A stretch of DNA of 64,000 nucleotides from contig NW_014577229.1 of NCBI RefSeq assembly GCF_000485595.1, forward strand, positions 77,711 to 141,710, read 5' to 3'. The notes under the pieces are model-generated. The model made no database searches. It saw only the letters and a list, made by a program, of their open reading frames with translations, and was not told where the DNA came from. This DNA comes from Priapulus caudatus (taxonomy: Eukaryota; Priapulida; Priapulimorpha; Priapulimorphida; Priapulidae). Made by a program: the position numbers and the translations under genes. Positions 13,619-28,400 of the stretch are shown here, in pieces (the stretch's first letter is position 1; each line of letters opens with the position of its first letter).

Positions 13619-16600
13619 CAGGTAATTACTCGCGCATTCACTTCGTATCCAGTTCTCTATTCTCCCCATCTAAGATATTCCATCATTCCTGAGTACCACA
13701 GGAAAGCAAAGGTGACTCCATCACAGAATTCTTATCCTTATGAAAGCAAATGGCAATTCTTGTGTTAAATAGCATATGTGAATATGGCACGAAATGTGAA
13801 TATTTGGAAAATATCTTTGCAGTGTAATAGATCATGGTCCAGATAGATAGATAGCTATAAATTAAAGCGGTTTACAATTAATATTCGCCTATGGATTCGA
13901 GTTCAGCAGTCGTATATAGCTATCTGTTCGATTCAGCAATTGTTTTGCAATTAGGCAGCTGGTGCTTTCCTGGCTCGCCTACCGACGTACAGCGGTGGCA
14001 TGTTGGCATAAGAAGCTGAGAAAACACTCAGTCAATGGAAGATAAACATCCATTCAACTTCGCATGCCGACTAGTCATGAATCCAAATATATATTTCTGA
14101 AAACGTCAGTTTTAACCAAGCATTGAAATGTTTTTCAACCATCGGCGTTCTCTGTGATATCTGCGTCACACATCTCACGCGTGTCGGACTGTGTCGTCTA
14201 CGTGCGTGCCGATGTGCGCTTTTTTAATGATGTATGTGCACACGAGTACGTGTGCGCGTGCGTGCGGGTGTGCGTTTTTTACTAATGTATGTGTACACGC
14301 GTATGTAGGCGCACGTGTGCGCGTGCGTGCGGGTGTGCGTTTTTTACTGATGTATGTGCACACGTGTACGTAGGCGCACGTGTGCGCGCACGCGTGCGCG
14401 TGTGCGTTTTTTACTGATGTATGTGTACACGCGTACGTACGCGCATGTGTGCGCGCGTGCGTGCGAGTGTGCGTTTGCTTGCAATGACATGCGTGTACCT
14501 ACGATGGTACGTTGTGTGTGAGTGTGTGTAGTAAAATGCTCTCGCGTATATACGCTTGTAAAATCTTTCGGCAAGCAGATATTTATGACGCATCATATTT
14601 AATATTTGGCCGATGCTCGGGGAGCGATGTGGATATTTGTTATCATAAATTTGGTCAGCAAACATTATTATAATACTATCGATGGTAAAATCACAATATC
14701 ATGAATAATAGAACGACTCGATTACGCGTATCTAACATGGAATTAGATATTATTTTATTTTCGTTCGTATTCGTTGGAAAGATTTGTTAATGTGACTATA
14801 TTAAAAAGAAAAATAATTACGGAAGCATAGTTTTTTCACAACATGCGTGTAACCGAATGCTAATGGTTTTAAACTAATCCCTCGGTGGTTGCTTCGTCCT
14901 CGGTATCGCTTCACTGTGTAAGATTAGTTCACTCTCTGATTTAATCGAGTTGGTAATGTGACTATTCATTACATTTCAATAGAAAATCAGGGTATAAAAT
15001 ACTTATTAAATATTTAATAAATTCGCGTTATTTACATTGTCGCGATTAGAGCAAGCTAAGCGTTTTCAATTGCTTATTAAATTCCATACACAATGAAATC
15101 TCATCGGAATTGAGTAAATTAACACTGCTACTGTGTTGAATTCTAAATGTGCATTTCAGAATTATGTGGGCAGCCACTGGGTATGGCTGCCGAAGAGATC
15201 TACGACTCTCAGTTGCAAGCATCTTCTAATTCGACGCCGGACCGGTATTACATCAATGCACGCCTGAATCGCAACTACGCTTGGTGCGCCGAGGCCAACG
15301 ATAGCAAGCGATATCTACAGGTGCGTCGAACAGGCTGCGATGCCGTGCCGTACTAACATAATTGTAGCTCACTTTGTCAGCTATAGTTGTGGGGGATAAT
15401 ATCAGGAGTGTATAATATATATAATATCAATATATGTATATTATATATTTATAGATATTTATTATTAGCTCTATATTATACACTCCTGATAATATCGAGT
15501 TTATTCTATAAAAATTTCGATCGCGCATTTTATGTGCATGCACAATGCGTGGGTCGATCAGGCAGGTAGCACATAACTGGAACAGGAAGAACGAACATAG
15601 TCTCTGCAATAGGAGTGTGTCCAAAATTGATCCTGTAGCCTTAATTAGCCAGCTTTGGCTTACAGTCGGCATAGATTATGCACAGATCACTACTAAGCAC
15701 TGGGCATCGAAGGAAGCCTGCACAAGCAGAGAAGGAAATGAGCCGGAAACCTCTCCGGTTTGGGCAAAGCGAGGATATGACACGCTGTGGAAATAATTGG
15801 AGATATTATTTGAAAAGCCTTCGGAAGCTAAAGGAACCTATGTTTAATCCCAGTATATGAAATAGATAGGCACCAAGCATGTCAATACAGTTGTCTATTT
15901 ATATAGCTGCCGTTTAGGGAATACCGATATTAATGACTCAGCCATCTAGCACCACTGTAATGGAGCTTGGCTGCCTAGTGTAAACCCGTAGCAATTAATG
16001 GCATAACCCACACTCATGCGCTGTATTTATGAATTCTATATACACGGTCATAGTAATCATAGAGAGGTGAAATGCCCATGATAGTTAGGAGAATTAATGG
16101 AGCATAGGAATTCGGCTTGGGGATTCGTCGAACTGCCTGCTCTTAGTCAATGTGATATACAGTGTAGCACGCCTTAAGAATTCAGCTGCACGCACGCACA
16201 TATGAATAAATTACTGCCCATTTTATCACATGTCATTATTTCCTTCAGATGTAAGACATAAAAGCGTCTATAAGGTTTACAATTCCACTTAAGCGCTGCT
16301 CTGAATTCCTTAGAGGCAAATGACAGTAGATGTGCCTATACATTTCATCAAGAGCTAATAAATATCTTCTTATTCGCTATTTATTAGGTATTTATTAGCT
16401 CTTGATTACATTGTATATGATCGTATAGCTATTAGCTGAACATGGTACTTTTCCAGCACAACGGCAGCAAGTGCATGCTACACATTCATTGTAATACACA
16501 CTGTAATTATACATTGTCTTTTGACAATCAACATTAATATCTGTGGTCGCATATATAAACAAACTTTGTATAATATAATGCTATTGGCTAGTATTACCAT

Positions 16601-18677
16601 TACTACTCGTACTGGTAGGTTGATCTACTGAACGCCACCACTATCACGGGCATCATCATGCAAGGCATGCCACTGGCTTCAAAAAACATTCTTGTCACAA
16701 AGTTCATGATGGGCTTCAGCAATGACAGCCTCAGATGGATATACGAAGAACAGCCTGTAGGACAGAAAAAGGTATAGAAATGACATTACACTAAGGTTTT
16801 TCGTTATTGTGTCGTAACAAGTAGGACGGTTACTCATCTATTGTTCAGAGTATTATTAAGATTTAAGAATACATGTATTATCAGCTCTTGGTATTATTCG
16901 TCTGTTGCATTGGCCTTCTCTGACACATCCAACTACCAACTTACCGACCTTAACAATGCAATGTGTGCTTTTGATCAAAGCGGACAATTCAGCAGTCCAC
17001 ATGCATAACCCGCGTGTGATAATCTACAGGTATTATCTCTATTTTGCAGGTGTATGAGTGCAGTGCGTGTATGGTTGTGGACAAGAAAGAGGATGGTGAC
17101 ATCATCCTCAACGATGTTCCCTATCGCTACAATATGCTGCAGCCAATCGTCAGTCGTTACGTCATTATAAAGATTCTCGACTTTGAAGAGCGGCCGTGCA
17201 TGCGTGTCGAACTTCTAGGTTGTCGAGCAGATGGTACCTATCTATTGAGCTGTATGCATGAATGAGTTATTATATATCAAGCGCGTGAAAGTACCAATTA
17301 GTTTTCTCATCTAAAATTTCATTAGAAACAGTTAATTAAGATAATGAAAGAACTGAGAGCGCGCTTGCTGATACTCACACACTCTGGCTGTTAAAATTAT
17401 AATTCAAAGGGAAACACAGTGCAGAACATCTTCAATCGAGAACGATAGCAACATTCTTATACGTTTTATAATTTTGGTTATTCGTCTATTTAATACAGAA
17501 CGTTGCCAGGTTCATCTAAATACGGAAGGCTCAATAAAATCACCCAGCTACCCTCTGTATTATGGACAGCAGAAAAATTGCACTTGGATCATCACGCCTC
17601 CCACGGGGAAAAACGTAGAAGCGGAAATCGTAACATTTGACATAGCTACACCGGAACCTGTGCAGAAGGGCGGACTCTGCCAGGATCTTCTATCTGTGTA
17701 CTACGGCTCTTCCTCGCTTCCGATGGCGCAACTAGTCAGATCGGGAAACGGAATCAGTTTTCCGAAGAAATTTGTATCCACTGGAGTATTAACAGTTCAG
17801 CTAGAGTCCTGCTTCAGATACAGCATCAGCAGATTTCAAGGCTTCTATCTCAACTATACCTTTACGGGTAAGGCATGCTTACTTAAAGGGATTGTAGACT
17901 CTAGGATTGTACTGCATATAACTGTATTTACTGTATAACAAATCGTCTATACCCACACGAATTGGTAACAAAAAAACAAATTGAATGGTAAAAATAAATA
18001 AAAAACAAACCCAACAAAATTGAAACGCCCCAAGAAAACCCCCAACCGGCCGGCAACCCCAAAAAAGTTGCGTATTTGCCAATTTATTTTGCACGTTACA
18101 GACCGAGGGCTAATCACAAAGGTGCACTTATATTCATACCTAAATGCTATTTAACCGAACGATGTTCATTTTAGGACAAATTTATCCATAATATAACTGA
18201 AACTATATGTCGTTTATAAGATATTACAATCCTTTTGCTTTTAAATTAATAAATAAGAAACACCCTGGGTTTGTAGCCCTTGGCTGGAAAGTGGATTTGC
18301 GCAACTTATCAGATCGTGCGCTTTGAGTAGCGCCACCGTCATTGTAATCAAACTGTAGTCGTAAATTTTAAAACAACTTCTAATAATATTTCTAATGGTG
18401 ATTGAACCATGAAACTTTTTATGTAGCGTAATTTTAACCTAAATTAACTGAAAATAACCCTAGAACCTAGAGTAAACTATCTCTTTAATTGTGAGGTAAA
18501 AACGATATTCGTGACTTTGTAATTTTTCCAATTTCTTGTTCTCTCGCCCGGCAATTGTAATACCTGCTTCTTCGAAAGATAATAGAATTATGAGTTTTAT
18601 TGTATGTCATATATAACAACGACGACGACTACGACGACGACGACGACACGATGATGATGATTATGATGATGATGATT

Positions 18678-18770
<93 letters not shown>

Positions 18771-21700
18771 AATCATTACATGTCAGCAAAATTTTTCACA
18801 GACTGCCCTGGCTGTGGTATGGGATTTCAATCGTGTGGAAACGGTTTGAGATGTACCTTTGACTGTGGAGTCATTGCCTCAATCAATTATCCTCTACCTT
18901 ACGACAACAACTATCGTTGTCGCTGGCATATCGACGTCAGCGAGAGTCGCTATGTGCGGCTAGAAATCAAGGAGTTTGACGTCGTTGGAGAAGACGGCTG
19001 CTTGACGGACTACGTGGAACTGTACGACGGCAGGACCGTCAATCGGGATGCTTTGATTGGCCGCTTCTGCAACCATAACAAGCCTCCAAATGTTGTCATG
19101 TCCAGCTGGAATTCTCTCACGATCGAGTTTTCGACCAGCTCCGAGGATGTCGCCAGAGGCTTCCTATTTCGATACACATCGGAGGAATACAAATGCGAGG
19201 CGCCGCCTTCGAAGCTAAGTTCAAACTGTGAGTATAAAAGCGAAAATTAAAAACGAGCGGTGATGGTTCGCAAATTTTATATCGTTAATAAATCATCACG
19301 AAATGCGATGCTTGTGTATCAATTACCGGCGACACGAGCGTATATTTATCCAGCGTATAGCCCGATTAATTTAGCAGAGTGCAATGTTATGTTTTAGATA
19401 CGAACGACTGCCAAGAGGGTTGGCAGTACTACAAGAATCACTGCTATAAAATCTTTCAACATCCGCACCCGTTAACTTGGTACAGCGCCGAAACCGAGTG
19501 CATTAACTTGAAGGGTCATCTCGTGAGTATTCTAGACAGAGAGGAAATGTCGGTGATCCATTATTTCTTGACCGCTGTCTGGAATATGAACGTAAATGAG
19601 GATGTCTATATAGGTAAGCTTGTCCTTGTAATAATGTGCAACTTTGACCACAGTCAAATAAGAATACTTTTATTCCGTATATGCTTTATATCAACAGATT
19701 AGCGACACACTTAATGTGTACACGGCATACGTTTGACCTTAATAATAATACTTATATTTTGACACAGCATATTCCTAACTGACTAAGAAATATCGATACG
19801 GCAAGAACTTGCCAACATTTCTCACGTGAAGCTTATAATGGCACGTGAGACATTTTCATTTTGCAGGCCTCTCTGATGAGAATAAGGAGACCCATTTTCG
19901 ATGGACAGATGGTAATCCTTTCAGTTACGCAGACTGGTGTTGCAGTAGCGGCATTACCCAGGATGCACTGCAGCCAAACGGCGGGGAGTATGAAGCCTGT
20001 ACCATAATCCGTCTCCGCAGTCGTCACTCCACTGCCACTTGGCACGACATCCCTTGTTCATTGAACACCATCACCTACTACGTTTGCAAAACGGCTAGTA
20101 GAGTATACGGTAAGTTCTTACATCCTTCGTAACCGTATCTCCCGCAAAAAAAACACTAAAATGAGTTTCGCTCTCGAATAAGTTGTACAAATAAGCTAGT
20201 TCTACATTTTTTCGTCGTTTCACGCACGCCTCATGCATCCCTGAATGACCGAGTATAAGGGAACAACAACAAATACCTAATTAGATTCGTGTGAAAAACA
20301 GGAAAAAGTTCACAAGTATATCACCATGCTGAGAATGTGTATTTATTCAGACGAGAGCATCTTGTATGTCGAATACCGATGTACCTAAACAAAAAATGTC
20401 GTTTTGACATATGCCGTTTTAGAACGGACTGGGTGGGAATGAATAGCCAGTGGATGAAACTCAAGAGAGTCACGGCATGCATCGTTTGTTACAGAACCCC
20501 CAATTGTAGGACTTCATGAACAGAATATCTATCCTGCATTCGCTCCAGACGCTGAGCTACCTTGCGACCCTGTACTGTATTTCACATGCGACAATCAAGA
20601 ATGTATATCTAGAATATACGTGTGCGACTCCGTGTCCGATTGCAGAGATGGCAGTGATGAACAGCAGTGTGGTAGGCGGAGACATTGTACTCGGTTGTAT
20701 CGTTTTGTGAATACAAGCATTATTTGTAACTAAAGCTGGTTGATTTCCTCTTGCAATTAACATCGAATTATTAACTCGGTTTGATATTGAATTTAATGAA
20801 GCCGACTTAATCTAGTTTAAATAATTTTATCTAGTTTTAAATTCCCGTTCTTTATTCCTTGATTAGTCTCCGCTCACGCAATGCACTCAGTTGCACAGTA
20901 AGATATGTGTGTGTTACAAATTAGATATCCGACCGTTTTCACAATTTCATTATAACCTTCTGATGGGTTAAATAAGCATTATTAATAGATGTTGCTTACA
21001 TTTCAATTTGTTCTGTTTAGGAAGCAAATGCCCTCCTGACAGTTTCACGTGTCAGAATGGTGATTGCACGTCACTTTCCCGCTACTGTGATTTTGTGGAA
21101 GATTGCCAAGATGGTTCAGATGAAGTCAACTGTGGTAAGTTTATTTTCACACTATATACACACCATATCTCTATTCTTAGCCTTATGATACGTGCATTTT
21201 AACATTTTCCTCGACAGAAATTCTTGATTGTCGTAATTGATAAAAAAAATATTACATCGTTCAAATTACGAACTCGCACAGCAGGGTTTACGAATATCTA
21301 CGAATCACGCAATCATTCTAAACTTCGTCTATTCGATGCTATTGATCGACATGTCTTTTTAGTGCACAGAAATTGTTCAGAATCCGAATTCAACTGCAAC
21401 AACGGACAGTGTGTCCCGCGGGATAAAGTCTGCGACCTCACCCCGGACTGTAGCGATGGCAGTGACGAGGAGGGATGCGCCGGTCTGTAGAGTGAACTAG
21501 GCGTCGTTTTTCTCTATCTCCTGTCACATCCAATGCTGTGCAATACGATTCTCTCCAACATACAGGCGTCACCACATGCACCCGTCTGTGAAATTGCGGA
21601 GAACAAGCGGAGTGCAGCCCAAGACCGCATGAGCACCAAATAGCGTGGCACCTTTTTTCGGGTTCTTGGCAAAAATTATTAAAATGTCAACGTGTATGAA

Positions 21701-23599
21701 ACGTTTAGAGTATGACGAGATACTACTGCCAATTGAAATGACAATTTATCGCGTTGTTTAAATTTCTTTCATCTTCCAGGACGATGCAAGCCACAGGAAA
21801 CATTCCAATGCTTCGATAGCACGTGCATACCGGCACATGCATTTTGTGATGGATACGTTGACTGCGCCGGAGAGTATGCAGAAGATGAGCCCGAGAATTG
21901 TGGTAACTCCTGTTTTAAGTTGGCGGCTGATACAACGCCGCCTTTACTTGAGGATGCGTTAAAAATACACTACTCCCGACTGTGTACACGTGTGTACTTT
22001 ATGCCATCTCTGATAACTATTCAATGTTAACGACAGCGACTATATATATATTGCCAACGTGCGTCTAATCATTGTGAACTTATGAGTCATTGTGAACACT
22101 GTGAAACACTGTGAAACATTGTGAAACATTGTGAAACATTGTGAAACCGTTACTTGGGGTTTCTCGGGCCCACGCGTGATGAAATATACATCATTCCTTG
22201 TTTCGAGAGAATGTCAGGAGTCGATGGCATTGACTGCTATTAAATGGAAATAATCATAAATAAGAAAAACACTGACGGTTTATACGGCAATCCGCTTGCT
22301 GAAAAACGAAACTATATAAACCAGCTGTACGTTATTGTAAATGCAGCGCGCAATATATTACGGGTCATACAATTTAGTCGATTGCGCACACTTTCGGCCA
22401 AATTGCACTTGTTTAATATGTACGGTCGACAATTTTTATAAGAGGACTTTACATTTTAAATGATAATAAAGCAGGGAGAAATTGTGAGTGTTTACTTCAT
22501 TAGTAGATGTCATGAGCACATGTATTATGTAATTGAATCATGCAGTACAACGACACCTGCGTGCACATTACGAGCACACCTGGTTAGTAAACTTGTATTA
22601 TAATCGTAAACGAGTTTTGGCAGAAAATGTTAATATGTAATCTGTTCTGTTCTTGTTATTACGGGGCAAAAATAGGCACGTGCTTGAGAAAAAATTCTCT
22701 TCTTCTCTTTTACTTTGCTTTGCTTTAAAAACCACTTTAGAGCTAGTAATTATATTAGTTCTCCTAAAGTCGCCGCAAGCAGTGCACCGTTTTATGCGTT
22801 CCAGAATCAATAACGACGGACGTGTTGGCTATAAAAGAGCGCAAGCAGCTGTGCGATGCCGGCTATCTCTCATGCAGCGACGTTTACAACTCGCGGAAGC
22901 ACGTCCCGTCCGGAACGTACACGATCGACATCGACGGATCGGCCGGCGACGTCGATCCGTTTCCGGTCAACTGCGACTTCCAGCGACAGGACGACGACAG
23001 CGTGACGGCGTGGACGTTGATTCATCACGATAGCGAGGAGCGAACGTACGTGCGCTCGCACGTCATCGGCCCCGGCGGCCATCGCAGAAACGTCTCCTAC
23101 GTCGGCATCACGGCCATCCAGCTGGAGGCGCTGATAGCCGACGCCGACAGCTGTCGTCAGTTCGTGCGCTGGGAGTGCGAGGGCGCTGCGTTCGGCTTCG
23201 ACGACAGAGCCGTCTCGTGGTGGATATCGCGCGATCTGCAGCCGCAGTATTACTGGGGCGGCGCCACCCGCAATCACACGTGCGGCTGCTATCCGAACTG
23301 CACGCAGCCCGAGTTGGCGTGCAACTGCGACGTCAATCAACGATTCCTCTGGCAAGAGGACTCGGGTTATCTTACCGACAAGACGAAACTTCCCGTCATG
23401 CAGCTATGGCTTGGCGGTACATCAGGCACGGGGGAGGCTGGGTACATTACGCTTGGTCCGCTTGAATGCACGAGCGCACTAGGTACGTATGTATCCACAC
23501 ACGTACTCACGCACTGACGCACACACACACGCACTCACATACGCACATACGCGCGCTCGGGCCCGCACACGCACACGTATACGCACACGCACGCGCACT

Positions 23600-23646
<47 letters not shown>

Positions 23647-23656
23647 NNNNNNNNNN

Positions 23657-23750
<94 letters not shown>

Positions 23751-24077
23751 ACGTGCGTACGTGCGCGCACGCGCGTGTGTGATTTTACATAAACTGCCCC
23801 TCTCTTTTCCTGCAGGTACTTAACCCGCTGCTTATCGTTGTGCTAATTCCTATCTTTGAAGTAGCTGTTTATCCGTGCCTGAATAAGCTACATATTCCGA
23901 ACAGGTACGTTCACAGGCACCTTCAGCGTTTCAATAAAATATAATGCTAAATAAATACGAAATCTATTTACTACCAAAGTCATGTTTCTCTGCTCCTACT
24001 ACTACAACTTCCTGTAAATGCCGTGCAAAAACTCCTCTGCAACACACATGTCCACCGCACACACGCTGCCGCCCACT

Positions 24078-24172
<95 letters not shown>

Positions 24173-25298
24173 CAAGAGCGTATTAAGTATGCTTAATACG
24201 CTCTTGCTATAATATATTATATGCCCGGTCGAGTATCAGTTGAAGATTTACAGGACGTAAACGTCATGGTAAATATTGCTGATATGGGCGAAATTTCGGA
24301 ATCCGTTGCGTAGGCAATCTAGCAGAGATAAGCGAGTTAAATTCCGGCATGTCGTAATATATTGTTGCAAGTGAAAACACGACAATAAATCTTCAACCGT
24401 GACATGTAGTGAGCGTACGGAGCATAGCAGGATCATCATCACAACGTTTTTTGCTTCTATTGTATTCATAACGGACATAACTGTTGCTTTTACAAGCCGA
24501 GTCTCATCGTAAGGACTGTCTAACCTCGATAAACTGGCTGCAATGCCACAACGGGCATTATGTCAACGATGCGCTTGCTTGCCTGGATGGCTATGACGAG
24601 GACGGGTTTCAGACAGGATGCAGAGACGTGTCACACTTGCGGAACTGCGGTGAGTTCTGCGACTAAGCATTTCTAACAAGTCCCTAATTAACCGAACGAA
24701 CGAATCTATATACAGGGCGTCGATTCATGATTGTTACTGATAAATTGAGTAGTGATGGCGGTTTCGCATGTATAATTCATGAATGCGTACCTCGGACATA
24801 TTGATTTTCAGACATATATTTTTAAAAAAAAAATTTAATATTTATTATATAATAAACAATAATTTACATTATATATATAAGAGATTTGCGTCAATCATGA
24901 TAAACAGTTAGACTTTGTTATCAAGACAACATAGTGTTGGTTCAGTCGTGTCTATATCTGTTATAGATCTATATTAGCAGTAAATGCACATTTCCAGAAT
25001 ATTTTCAATGCCCGGATAACTACGTTAAATGTCCGGGAAGTTACTGCGTACCAATGCACACTGTGTGCGACGGTCAGTGGGACTGCCCGGGAGGTCACGA
25101 CGAGGTCAACTGTGAAACATTCAGCTGTCCTGGCATGTACAAATGTCACCAGCAGCAGTACTGCATCCCTGCCGCTCAGCTCTGTGACGGCAGGCGACAG
25201 TGTGAGATGGGCGACGACGAATACCTTTGCGGTAATCTTTCCGGCTCTTATAAATGAATGAATGAATGAATGAATAAATTAATGAATAAATTAATGAA

Positions 25299-25354
<56 letters not shown>

Positions 25355-25399
25355 AAATAAATAATTAAATAAATAATAATAAAAATAAAATTAAAATAC

Positions 25400-25433
<34 letters not shown>

Positions 25434-28400
25434 ATATATCCTTCCTCGCGCAACTATAATAGCTACATAGATGCATTTTCGACCCGACCTGTGTCAAACA
25501 GCCGTGCAGTTTGCCGAGTTATCGCATGAAGTATCAAAGACATGTCTATAGCAATATCTGCCTGGTTCGTGTAGTCAGGATAATTAATTTTGCCTAAAAT
25601 GTTTACAGAAACAGCCAGTGGCTACGACTGAACACCATTTTGACCAGTGTAATAGCTTCAGTATTAAACTATACGTTACGCAACTTAACGTAGGCCTAAC
25701 GTAAAAAACGCTTATAACGCCTATAGATATATAACGTGCCTATTTTTTTTATATCGTTACGCATTACGGGTGAATCACGTAGTTATAAAAATATTTTTTC
25801 CTTTTTTACTGGCAGATATACAGTGTCCGCTCCCATGCAGATGCTCAGCTTTGTCTATATTCTGCTCCTATAGTAATCTGACTGAACTTCCAGATAAGAT
25901 TCCATTCCAAATTCGGAAGCTGTAAGTACATATTTCCTATTTCTAATTACTTGTCACGGAGTTATTCACATAGTTCGCGCTTATTGGTATTTTATGAAAT
26001 ATTACTGATGGTTGATTTGATACACGACGTTTCCTTTACAGGGATATCAGCCACAACCTCATCGATCTTGACAGCATTGAATTCGGAAATTGGCTATATC
26101 TTAGTGAACTGTACGTACCCATCGTTCTACCCGTACCTGAATCAATTTCACAGTTTTCTCACAAATAGTACATAACATTGCCATAACTAGTAAAAATATT
26201 TGTTTTAATAGTTCTATAGGATACCTGTTTCGCAGTGTGCTTAAATTGAGATTTGATTCACCTATGCGACAAATGCACTTGTTATTCAAAGACAAGAAAT
26301 ATTTATTATCCGTACCTGGTCTGACAGGGAAATTATTAAACGTTCAAATGATATGAACAGCATTATTTCTTCTTAATATTTGTGTGCATAAATTCGGTAC
26401 TAATGCATTTTACGCCCCGACAATTCGCTTCTAGCTTTCCGATGTAGGTACGCGCGAGTGTCAATGATACACATTCGTATTATGGGGAGATTGCTGTGTT
26501 AGTAGGGTTTAGGATTGTATATGATTATAATTCATGCATGCCGACATTGGGAAGCTATACCCGAGTTAGATGCGGAGGCTGGGATGCTACATGATGATTT
26601 GCTGGTACGCTTTAAATGAATTTGCACCCACGTGTATTGATATTAGCACATTTGCAAATGCTATAACTTTGCGTTTCAGGAACATTTCTTTTAATTCGAT
26701 TCACAACGTACCGTCATCGCGGTTTCAAATGCTCCACAATCTCTATCTTCTGTAAGTACAATCTCCTACAATCCGATTATAAATAACAAGCATGGTGTAA
26801 TCATAAGCATGTGTAAGCATAAGCATGTGTATCATAAGCATAATCATAAGCATGTGTCAGGTTTGGTTGTTATATAAATCGAACCTAGATCCGCGTGGAA
26901 TATACAGTACTAGCACGTGAACAGAGAGTGCCGGCTTCTAATCATAATTTTTATATTGCTTTCACAGAGTCTATTATAGAGTCCTACATAAAAAAACGTA
27001 AAAAAAGACAATAACAAATAAAAGTGCCACTATATGGGATAAAATGCGTATGGAACTGCGGTGAACGGCTTTATCTGTCATGCATCAATTATTTTTCAGG
27101 GATCTTCGATATAATAATATCCAACACATAGAGGAAAATGCCTTTGCTGGTCTCCAGAATTTGAGATATCTGTGAGTACATGTATTTTTATAGAAAATAC
27201 AAACTTTCGCGTTTTGATGAAACATGTTATGTGATTATATTATGTGTATACTCAAGAAGAATTTGGTGCGTGATAGACAGCATCACAATCAACATTTTAA
27301 ATTTACCATACCATTGCTCTCACGTACTGACTTATATGATTTGCACATTTTCGTCGCACAGACTATTGACGGGAAATTTCAACTTGAGCGACATAGATTC
27401 GAATGCGTTTGAAGGATTGGGTCTTTTGAATGAGCTGTAAGTATATTGAGTAGCAGCGAGATTTGCCAGTATACGCATCTAGACGTATTACGGTTCTGCT
27501 TATGACGCTTATATGATGTCTCAGGTTAGACTTGAACTACCATCAACTACACGCTTACCACGGAGTGTACACATTTTGCGTATTTATTCAATATTAAACA
27601 ACAATTGGCATTGTATTCAGCGTACTGGTCGGGCACTCCTTGTCTACGTTGAAAAGCGGCACCTTTCTTGGGCTGGAGCAGCTCAAACATTTGTATGTAT
27701 ACGCTCTCATAATTATGTTTATATTATACCTATATTTCACTTATACCTATATTATACCTATATTTCACCAATATTATAATATTAAAAGCAAAGATAAGAA
27801 CAAACCCAAAGTAAATATAAAGAATTTTGTGTTTAGCACTATTTGCAAATTAAATTGTGTTATTGCATGTTTAAATTTTATTAAATGTAGTCATTATCGT
27901 TTTAATGACGTATTAGTGACATGATATTTTTCTGTTAGACGGATTGGCCTAATTGTTGGTTTTATAGGAACCTCTCAGGTAACAAGCTCACGGAAGTTCA
28001 TGACGGTGCTTTCGATGGCCTTACTCAACTACAACTGCTGTAAGTGCTCTTATAATTAATTAAGTCAGCTAGCGGCCTCATCCTATTCTGCGATGATTGA
28101 CTTTAAACAATAGCTTCATGAACGCAAAGGTGTGCAATGCCGTGGCTGATACAATACCGTAGCCGCGCACCATGATCTGTACTGTGCGCCAGCGCTCACT
28201 GGCAAAGCTGACCCAGGTCAATGACACAGTTCGGGTCTATCTGGATCAGGATCGTCGTAAACGTTTCGCGGCAAATGTGCAACAAACAGGTTTCTACTGT
28301 TAAGGACATTAGTCTAGAATCGCAGAAAAGTTTTTCCGAAAGTAGTAATAATGTGAGGCATCGGTGGTTCAGTGGTAGAATGCTCGCCTGCCACGCGGGC

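Noticed and set aside
14200-14480. CRISPR-like regular repeats
   Set aside because: Units are contiguous GT-rich minisatellite copies without unique spacers, in an animal genome.
18600-18801. Met/Asp-rich extension upstream of CUB 4
   Set aside because: It is a GATGAT microsatellite. A good acceptor at 18801 gives the phase demanded by exon 13.
27513-27620. Possible extra LRR exon beginning [12 protein letters not shown]
   Set aside because: It has an acceptor-like tctcag, but runs to a stop without LRR periodicity or a donor. The following exon (27621) already joins exon 28 in phase.
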